From: Nocardiopsis prasina DSM 43845
GTDB lineage: Bacteria > Actinomycetota > Actinomycetes > Streptosporangiales > Streptosporangiaceae
Assembly: GCF_000341265.1 (NCBI RefSeq)
Contig: NZ_ANAE01000143.1
Location: forward strand, 1-64,000
DNA length: 64,000 nucleotides
Direction of reading: 5' to 3'
In this document: positions 18,058-25,025 of the stretch, one piece after another
How positions within the stretch are numbered: the first letter of the stretch is position 1
Layout of the letters: each line of letters begins with the position of its first letter
The notes under the pieces: model-generated
Database searches by the model: none
What the model saw: the letters and a program-made list of their open reading frames with translations, nothing else
Told to the model about the DNA's origin: nothing
Program-made: the position numbers and the translations under genes

Positions 18058-18751
18058 GGCGAGGTCCGTTCCGATTGGGGGTGAGTACCGGGAGCAGGGG
18101 TGTTCGGGTACCGGCAAAGAGTGCCACAGGGCCGTGACGCACGGAATCCGACGCGCTTGCGCCGCGGTCCCCCAGTGGGCCCCGCGCCGGGCCGAAACCA
18201 CAGACCGTCCCGCCCCCAGCGGTCCCCAGGGCTCGAGGAGAGGGATGGGGAGTGGGTCGGGGTCCGGTCCTGGCCGCAACCCGCTCCCGGGCGAGCCGAA
18301 AGCCCTCCCCTGGGCCGATACGTGGATCGGAGAACCAGAAAATGTACGCAGGGTGTTCGAGTGGTCGCACAGTGAGATTGGGTGGTGCGCGTTCCCCTGC
18401 GCACGCACCGTTTCCCCTGCTCAGATGGGGTTCTTTGGGTGTTGTCGAGTAGGCCTTACGGGCCCCGTACCGTACTTCGGCGGGGTGACGTAGGGCCGCG
18501 AACCGGGCGCGAACCCCCTCCGGTTCCCGTCCGGGACTCCCGTACACAGCCCGGCCCCACGCCTTCTCTGGCACAGTTGATGGTGACTTGAGGACCCCGG
18601 CACTTCGGCCGGGGCGAGCCGTTCCGGGTCGGGGGGACCCGTGCGAGCGGCATGACCGCCGCGGACTACGCTGGTCCGAATCCCTAACGGACCAGGTGGA
18701 ACCGGGCAGCTCACAGACCTCTTCTTCTCTTCTCTTCTTCGGGGAGCGATC
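18058..18751. other. Intergenic region between amidase and bluB-cobT
   Basis: About 690 nt with no supported gene. It has an inverted repeat CTGGTCCG (18671-18678) / CGGACCAG (18688-18695), 57 nt before the bluB-cobT start. It could be an operator or a leader hairpin. I looked for a cobalamin riboswitch and did not find a convincing B12 box. Confidence 0.5.
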
Positions 18752-21256
18752 ATGACCAACGACGACCGCGAGGAATCCCGTCGCGGTGAGCAGGAGGGCG
18801 CGTGGCAACGGGGCAGCGGACCCGTGCCCGGCCTCGGCGGCCTCCTGGACGGACTGCCCGAGAGCGGCAAGGGTGCGCAGGCGCGCGACCCCAGACCCCC
18901 TGCGCCGCCGTACAACCCCTTCCGGAGTACGTCCCCCGGGGCGGAGCCGCCACCCCCGCCCGGACACCACCCCGCTGCCGAGCCCGCGCCCACGGCCTTC
19001 ACCACCCGGTCGCAGCAGACCAGGCAGCAGGCCCCTCCGGAACCCCGGGCCCGACACGCGCCCACGGAGATCCAGGAGCCCCCCGTCGCCCCTGAGCGCG
19101 ATCCCCGGTTCAACGTCATCCCCTTCCGCTCGGGCAGCCGCCACTCCGGTCCCGCGCAACCCGAACACCCTTCCCCCGCCCGAGCCGCCCAGCCCGAACC
19201 CGCGACCCCCGAGGCCCCGCGGACAGAGCCCGCGCGGCCCGAGCCCACCACGAACCCCGGCCAAGCGGACGAGAACCGTCCGGCCACCGACCCGAAGCAG
19301 AGCGACACCGTGCACGCACACGAAGCAGCGGCACCCCTGGAGGTACCGCAGCACACGGGTCCGCGCCAGCGGACCGAACCGGAGGAACCACAGGGGGCGC
19401 CGGCACCGGCTCTGGTCCCCGCCATCCAGGCGGCCCGCGAGGCGCTCAACGCCGAGGCCCAGAGCGCCGAGGCCCAGGGCGCCGCGGGGGCCCGGGAGGT
19501 CCCGGGCACACCCGGTGACGACGTCTGGAGCGACGCGGGCCACGCCTTCGACGAGGCCGAGCGCGCCGCCGTCTACCGCGCCATCCGTGACCGCCGGGAC
19601 GTCCGTGCCGGATTCCTGCCCGAGCCGGTCCCCACCGAAGTCCTCACCCGGGTTCTGGAGGCCGCCCACCAGGCGCCCAGCGTGGGGCACACGCAGCCGT
19701 GGGACTTCCTGGTCATCGACGACCCCGAGATCCGGGCCCGGGTGCGCGGCCTCGCCCAGACCCAGCGCGACGCGCAGGGCCACACCCGGCCCGGCACCCG
19801 CGCACAGGCGTTCTCCGGGCTGAAGGTCGAGGCGGTGTTGGAGAGCCCGATCAACATCGCGGTCACCGTCGACCCCAGCCGCGGACCGCACAGCCCCGGA
19901 CGGCACTCCAAACCCGCCTCCTACTCGGCGGCGCTCGCCGTGGAGAACCTGTGGCTGGCGGCCCGGGCGGAGGGGCTCGGCGTCGGCTGGGTCGCCTTCA
20001 CGGACGAGCGCGACGCGGCCAGCGTCCTCGAACTCCCCTCCCACCTCGAACTCGTCGCGTACCTGTGCGTCGGCTACGTCGAGGACTTCCCCACCGAACC
20101 CGAACTCAGCCTCGTCGGCTGGGCCAGGGGACGCCCCCTGTCCTGGGCCGTGCACCGCGACCGCTACGGGCGCCGAGGTCTGCCCGGCCAGGAGCCGACC
20201 ACCCTGCTGGAGGAGACCATCACCGCCATCGGAGCGCTCAACGCCCGAGCCGTGGAGGAGGCCAAGGACCGACAGGACCGTATGACCAAGCCGCGCGGTT
20301 CCCTCGGAGTCCTGGAGGACGTCTCGGTGCGGCTCGCCGGGCTGGCGGGGGAGTGCCCGCCGCCGGTGCCCGAGCCCGCCGCCGTGGCGGTCTTCGCCGG
20401 TGACCACGGGGTCTACGCCCAGGGTGTGACCGCGTGGCCGCAGGAGGTCACCGCGCAGATGGTGCGCAACTTCCTGGACGGCGGAGCCGTGGTCAACGCC
20501 TTCGCCGAGCAGGTGGGCGCCGAGGTGACCGTCGTGGACGTCGGTGTGGTCGGGGACCTGCCGAGCGGCACCGGCCTGCTGCCGCGCAAGGTCGCTCGGG
20601 GGACCGCCGACCTCACCCAGGGCCCGGCGATGACCCGGGACCAGGCGCTCCAGGCACTGGAGGCCGGCATCGAGATCGCCCGGGACCTGGTGTCGGCGGG
20701 CAACCGCTGCCTGGTCACCGGCGACATGGGGATCGGGAACACGACCCCGGCCGCCGCTCTGGTCTGCGCGTTCACCGGAGCGGACCCCGCCACGGCGACC
20801 GGTCGGGGGACCGGCGCGGACGACGCCACCTACGAGCGCAAGGTGGAGGCCGTGCGCCAGGCGCTGAAGGCCAACCCCGTGGACGAGGCGGACCCGATCG
20901 GGACCCTCGCCGCTCTCGGCGGTCTGGAGCACGCCGCACTGGCCGGCTTCATCCTGGGCGGGGCCGCGCTGCGGGTGCCGGTGCTCCTGGACGGCGTGAT
21001 CGCCGGTTCGGCCGCGCTCGCCGCCGCCGCGATCTCGCCGGACTCCCTGAGCGCCTGCTTCGCCGGGCACCGCTCCACCGAACCCGGCCACGCGATCGCC
21101 TTGGAGCACCTCGGCCTCACGCCGCTGGTCGACCTGGAGATGCGCCTGGGTGAGGGCTCCGGTGCGCTGCTCGCGCTGCCGCTGCTCCAGGGTTCGGTGC
21201 GCGCGCTGCGCAACGTCGCCACCTTCGACACCGCTGGTGTGACCACCGGCCAGTGA
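18752..21256 (+). CDS. cobT: BluB-CobT fusion: DMB synthase / nicotinate-nucleotide-DMB phosphoribosyltransferase
   Basis: 834 aa. Residues 1-255 are Pro/Glu/Ala-rich and probably disordered. Residues about 258-480 match BluB, the flavin-destroying 5,6-dimethylbenzimidazole synthase (VYRAIRDRRDVRAGFLPEP, EAAHQAPSVGHTQPWDF, GLGVGWVAFTDE). Residues about 482-834 match CobT: RMTKPRGSLGVLEDVSVRLA, AVFAGDHGVYAQGVTAWP, TGDMGIGNTTPAAAL, MRLGEGSGA. The fusion would make dimethylbenzimidazole and convert it to alpha-ribazole phosphate for the lower ligand of B12, coupling two steps of nucleotide-loop assembly. CobT alone is about 350 aa, hence the unusual length. GGGGAG precedes the ATG. Confidence 0.93.
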   Translation: MTNDDREESRRGEQEGAWQRGSGPVPGLGGLLDGLPESGKGAQARDPRPPAPPYNPFRSTSPGAEPPPPPGHHPAAEPAPTAFTTRSQQTRQQAPPEPRARHAPTEIQEPPVAPERDPRFNVIPFRSGSRHSGPAQPEHPSPARAAQPEPATPEAPRTEPARPEPTTNPGQADENRPATDPKQSDTVHAHEAAAPLEVPQHTGPRQRTEPEEPQGAPAPALVPAIQAAREALNAEAQSAEAQGAAGAREVPGTPGDDVWSDAGHAFDEAERAAVYRAIRDRRDVRAGFLPEPVPTEVLTRVLEAAHQAPSVGHTQPWDFLVIDDPEIRARVRGLAQTQRDAQGHTRPGTRAQAFSGLKVEAVLESPINIAVTVDPSRGPHSPGRHSKPASYSAALAVENLWLAARAEGLGVGWVAFTDERDAASVLELPSHLELVAYLCVGYVEDFPTEPELSLVGWARGRPLSWAVHRDRYGRRGLPGQEPTTLLEETITAIGALNARAVEEAKDRQDRMTKPRGSLGVLEDVSVRLAGLAGECPPPVPEPAAVAVFAGDHGVYAQGVTAWPQEVTAQMVRNFLDGGAVVNAFAEQVGAEVTVVDVGVVGDLPSGTGLLPRKVARGTADLTQGPAMTRDQALQALEAGIEIARDLVSAGNRCLVTGDMGIGNTTPAAALVCAFTGADPATATGRGTGADDATYERKVEAVRQALKANPVDEADPIGTLAALGGLEHAALAGFILGGAALRVPVLLDGVIAGSAALAAAAISPDSLSACFAGHRSTEPGHAIALEHLGLTPLVDLEMRLGEGSGALLALPLLQGSVRALRNVATFDTAGVTTGQ

Positions 21257-21315
21257 ACGCTGACCGGGCACGGGCGGGCAGTGGGAGCTGATCCGCACGG
21301 GTCCGGGGAGACGAC

Positions 21316-21349
21316 GGGACCCCGCCACCGAGGAGGTGGTCGGGGTCCC
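21316..21349 (+). terminator. Terminator of bluB-cobT
   Basis: Stem GGGACCCCGCCACC (21316-21329) pairing with GGTGG-T-CGGGGTCCC (21335-21349, one bulged T), loop of 5 nt, about 60 nt after the stop codon. Confidence 0.75.
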
Positions 21350-21435
21350 TTGCCGTCGGGGTCATCCGACCCGTTACGCCTGGCTGTGCCAGTGCCAGTG
21401 CCAGTGCCCTCGGCCGTGGGGCGGTCGGCGTGGAT

Positions 21436-21465
21436 GATGCCCTCGCAGGGCCATGCGAGGGCATC
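21436..21465. other. Second perfect hairpin between cobT and cysG
   Basis: GATGCCCTCGCA (21436-21447), loop GGGCCA, TGCGAGGGCATC (21454-21465): a perfect 12-bp stem about 90 nt beyond the cobT terminator and 320 nt before cysG. It could be a terminator for a plus-strand transcript or a leader structure. TGCCAG-type hexamers are tandemly repeated just upstream near 21385-21405. No gene is visible from 21257 to 21782. Confidence 0.5.
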
Positions 21466-21782
21466 ACGCGTGCCCGGGGCCCGTGCACCTCGCGGTCCCG
21501 CAGACCGCCGCGAAGGGGCCCTCACGAGGCCGGTCGATCCCCGGAATCCGGGCCCTCCCGAGAGACCGCGCCCGCCACACACCCCGGGCCGCGGGCTGGG
21601 GCGCCAGATGCGGCGCGCGTCACGCAGGTCCGCACCCGCCCCTTTACCTCCACGTGATGCCGCGTTGACAAGCTACTTTGGAGCCAACACCGAACATCGC
21701 TGGCGGCGCGCCGGGCCCGTCCGCGCGCGCACCCCGCCGACGGCGCCGGGGGCCGGTGCGGACGACCGAAGGGGTGCGATCC

Positions 21783-23063
21783 GTGACCTATCTCCTGGGC
21801 CTGCGCATGCGGGACCGCGACGTCCTCGTCGTCGGAGGCGGGAGGGTGGCCCAACGTCGGGTCCCCGTCCTGCTGGAGGCCGGTGCCCGTGTCACCCTCG
21901 TCGCCCCCGAGGTGTCCGCGGCGCTGGAGGACCTCGCCGACGCCGGGCGCCTCACCTGGATCCGCCGTCCCTGGGAGCCGGGGGACGTCAGCGGCCCCGA
22001 CGCCCCGGCGTTCTGGCTCGTGCACGCGGCCACGGACTCCCCGGACGCCAACGCGGCGATCGCCGAGGAGGCCGAGGCGTCCCGGATCTGGTGCGTGCGC
22101 GCGGACGACCGCCACTCCTCCTCGGCCTGGACCCCGGCCAGCGGCTCCGCCAACGGCGTGACCGTGGGGGTCGTCGCCTCGGGCGACCCCCGCCGCTCCG
22201 CCGGGCTGCGTGACGCCGTCGTCGACGGCCTCGCCGACGGCACCCTGGACGCCCGGCGCGGCCGCGAGCGTCTGCGTGGCGTCGCCCTCGTCGGCGGGGG
22301 CCCCGGCGACCCCGGGCTCATCACGGTGCGCGGCCAGCAGTTGCTCTCCCAGGCCGACGTCGTGGTGGTGGACCGCCTCGCCCCGACCCCCCTCCTGGAC
22401 CGCCTCCCCTCGGAGGTCGAGATCGTCGACGCCTCCAAGATCCCCTACGGGCGTTCGATGACACAGGACGACATCAATTCCGTTCTCGTCGAACGGGCCC
22501 GCGAAGGCAGGTTCGTGGTCCGGCTCAAGGGCGGCGACCCCTTCCTCTTCGGGCGGGGCGGTGAGGAGGCCGCCGCCTGCGCCGCCGCCGGTGTCCCCGT
22601 GATCGCCGTCCCCGGTGTGACCAGCGCCCTCGCCGGACCGGCGAGCGCCGGCATCCCCGCCACCCACCGGGGCGTGGCCCAGGACGTGCACATCGTCTCC
22701 GCGCACGTCGCCCCCGACGACGCCCGCTCCACGGTGGACTGGGCCGGGCTGGCCAGGGCGGACGGGACGCTGGTCGTCCTCATGGGCGTTCAGCGCATCG
22801 AGGCCATCGCCGACGCCCTCGTCGAGCACGGACGCTCCCCGGACACACCCGTCGCCGTGGTCCAGGAGGCCACGCTGCCGGGTCAGCGAACGGTGACGGG
22901 TACGCTGGCGGACATCGCCGCCTCGGTCCGATCGGCCCAAGTGCGGCCCCCCGCCGTGGTGATCATCGGAGAAGTGGTCAAAACTGCGCGGGATCTTGAC
23001 ATACTGCACACGGGAGTCCAGTTCGAGACCGATCGACTGGCAACCGGGCGCGATCTCCAGTGA
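21783..23063 (+). CDS. cysG: CysG-type precorrin-2 dehydrogenase / uroporphyrinogen-III C-methyltransferase
   Basis: 426 aa from the GTG at 21783, chosen because AAGGGG lies 8 nt upstream and homology begins at once (TYLLGLRMRDRDVLVVGGG). Residues 1-150 form the NAD-binding dehydrogenase/ferrochelatase domain (VLVVGGGRVAQRRVPVLLEA). Residues about 165-420 are the SAM-dependent methyltransferase (VALVGGGPGDPGLITVRG, VVVVDRLAP, LKGGDPFLFGRGGEEA, VPGVTSALAGPASAGIP, THRG). It makes precorrin-2 and sirohydrochlorin for siroheme and possibly B12. It lies downstream of bluB-cobT. Confidence 0.94.
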   Translation: MTYLLGLRMRDRDVLVVGGGRVAQRRVPVLLEAGARVTLVAPEVSAALEDLADAGRLTWIRRPWEPGDVSGPDAPAFWLVHAATDSPDANAAIAEEAEASRIWCVRADDRHSSSAWTPASGSANGVTVGVVASGDPRRSAGLRDAVVDGLADGTLDARRGRERLRGVALVGGGPGDPGLITVRGQQLLSQADVVVVDRLAPTPLLDRLPSEVEIVDASKIPYGRSMTQDDINSVLVERAREGRFVVRLKGGDPFLFGRGGEEAAACAAAGVPVIAVPGVTSALAGPASAGIPATHRGVAQDVHIVSAHVAPDDARSTVDWAGLARADGTLVVLMGVQRIEAIADALVEHGRSPDTPVAVVQEATLPGQRTVTGTLADIAASVRSAQVRPPAVVIIGEVVKTARDLDILHTGVQFETDRLATGRDLQ

Positions 23064-23135
23064 GACCCCCACGGCGGTGAGCGAGAGCCGCGTCGACGGG
23101 GGATTCCCAGTACCGATGAGGAGGGCATACCGATC

Positions 23136-25025
23136 ATGACCCGGCCGTCGGCCGCACCGAACGCCTCGGGCGAGGGTGCCTCGGACCGGTTCGGAACCGG
23201 ACCGGACGCCGCCTCCGCCCAGCCCGCCGCCCCGGGCCCCGCATCCGCCCCGCTGGCCGGAGTCCCCGACAGCGAACGCCGGGGGCCCACTGTCCCCGTG
23301 CCCGTGCGGCCCGCCAAGCACCGCGCCCCCACCAACGAGGACGACCGCTTCGAACAGGTCCTGGAGTCCCTGCGCAAGCAGATCCGGGACCTGGAGTTCG
23401 CCGAGGGACTGGCCGGAGCCGAAGACGGACGGGCCCTCCAGGCCGACGTCCTGGCCCAGCTCTCCGACTACGTGCTGCCCCGCGTGCGCCGCCCCGACAT
23501 CCCCCTGCTCATCGCTGTCGCCGGTTCCACCGGCGCGGGGAAGTCGACCCTGGTCAACAGCCTGGTCGGAGAGCAGGTCACCACCACTGGCGTACGCAGG
23601 CCCACGACCAACAGCCCGGTGCTGGCCTGCAACCCGGCCGACGTCGACTGGTTCAGCGAGGCGTCCTTCATCCCGTCCCTGCCCCGTGTGCGTCAGCAGG
23701 GTCTGGCCATGCCCGGCAAGGACGGCATGCTGGTACTCGCCGCCACCGAGGCCATGCCCCCGGGTGTGGCCCTGCTCGACACACCCGACGTCGACTCCGC
23801 CGTCGCCGCCCACCACGAGTTCGCCGCCAAGTTCCTGGACGCCGCCGACCTGTGGGTGTTCGTCACCACGTCCGGCCGGTACGCGGACGCGCGCGTGTGG
23901 GAGTTCCTCCAGGTGGCCCGGGACCGCGACACCTCGTTGGCCGTCGTGCTCTCCCGGGTGCCCCGCAAGGGACGCCGCCAGCTCCTGGACCACTTCGGCG
24001 CCATGCTGGAGGCCAACGGTCTGGGCGCCGCCGCCCGCTTCGCCATCCCCGAGACCGACCAGATCGAGGGTGAGCGCTTCACCTCCAACGTCGCCGACCA
24101 CATCCGCGAGTACCTGGCGGACGTGGCCGGTGAGGCGGACCAGCGCGACCGGGTGTCCCGGCGCACCTTCATCGGGGTCATCGACAGCTTCCGCTCCCGT
24201 GTCCCCGAGCTCGCCCGCCGCGTCGAAGCGCAGATCGAGACCGGGCGTTCGCTGGGCGCCTCCGTCGACGACACCTACGCCGGCGCGATCGACCGGATCG
24301 ACACCGCCCTGGGAGACGGCTCCCTGCTGCGCGGCTCCCTCCTCGCCCGGTGGCAGGAGGTCGCGGCCAGCGGAGAGCTCGCCAGGAGCCTGCGCCTGCG
24401 CGGTAAGAAGTCCCGCAAGGGCCGTGATCAGGCCGAGCGCGGTCAGCGCGTCGGCGCTCTGGAACGCGCCGTCCGCGACTCCTTGGAGGCCCTGGTGGTC
24501 TCCGCCAACGACCGCGCCTGGGACCGGATCGAGGAGCAGTGGCGGGACGTCCCCGGCGGCGGTGAGCTGGCTGATCACGCCCTCGACCAGCCCGGCCGGG
24601 GAATGCTCGCCAAACAGGTCCGCCAGGAGATCGCCGAGTGGCAGCGCGGGATCGCGGAGATGACCGCGGCCAACGGCGCCACCAAGCGGTCGGTGGCCCG
24701 CTTCGTCACCTTCGACCACGACGTCGTCGCTCTGGTCCTGATCATCGACCTGCTCGGCTACGAACGATCCCACTCCGGAGGTGGCGCCCACGTGGCCGAC
24801 ACCTCCGGCCCGTCCCCACAGCGCCTGCTCAAGGGGCTGTTCGGCGCCCAGTCGTTGCGCAGCATCGGCCGGTCCGCGCGGGAGGACCTGCGCCAGCGGG
24901 TCCTCGGGCTGCTCTCCCACGAGCGCGTGCCCTTCGACCACGCCCTGTCCAAGGCGGGTATCCCGTCCGACGACACCGCCGTCCAGCTCTATCAGGCCAC
25001 GTACAACCTTGAGATCGCACGATGA
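23136..25025 (+). CDS. Dynamin-like GTPase, first of a pair
   Basis: 629 aa. After a Pro-rich N-terminus the G domain starts near residue 125: G1 AVAGSTGAGKSTLVNSLVG, switch-region threonines in TTGVRRPTTNSP, G3 ALLDTPDVDS. The G4 position reads VLSRVPRKG rather than N/TKxD, so guanine recognition is atypical. The C-terminal half is helical with a basic stretch (LRGKKSRKGRDQ) and one hydrophobic segment (VVALVLIIDLLGY). It overlaps the next GTPase gene by ATGA, so the two are coupled. Paired bacterial dynamin-like proteins remodel membranes; in Streptomyces DynA and DynB support sporulation septa. Orthology to these is plausible but not proven. Confidence 0.85.
   Translation: MTRPSAAPNASGEGASDRFGTGPDAASAQPAAPGPASAPLAGVPDSERRGPTVPVPVRPAKHRAPTNEDDRFEQVLESLRKQIRDLEFAEGLAGAEDGRALQADVLAQLSDYVLPRVRRPDIPLLIAVAGSTGAGKSTLVNSLVGEQVTTTGVRRPTTNSPVLACNPADVDWFSEASFIPSLPRVRQQGLAMPGKDGMLVLAATEAMPPGVALLDTPDVDSAVAAHHEFAAKFLDAADLWVFVTTSGRYADARVWEFLQVARDRDTSLAVVLSRVPRKGRRQLLDHFGAMLEANGLGAAARFAIPETDQIEGERFTSNVADHIREYLADVAGEADQRDRVSRRTFIGVIDSFRSRVPELARRVEAQIETGRSLGASVDDTYAGAIDRIDTALGDGSLLRGSLLARWQEVAASGELARSLRLRGKKSRKGRDQAERGQRVGALERAVRDSLEALVVSANDRAWDRIEEQWRDVPGGGELADHALDQPGRGMLAKQVRQEIAEWQRGIAEMTAANGATKRSVARFVTFDHDVVALVLIIDLLGYERSHSGGGAHVADTSGPSPQRLLKGLFGAQSLRSIGRSAREDLRQRVLGLLSHERVPFDHALSKAGIPSDDTAVQLYQATYNLEIAR

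Noticed and set aside
18058-18751. Cobalamin riboswitch upstream of bluB-cobT
   Set aside because: I could not find the conserved B12-box or its flanking helices, only a simple 8-bp inverted repeat. A covariance-model search would settle this.
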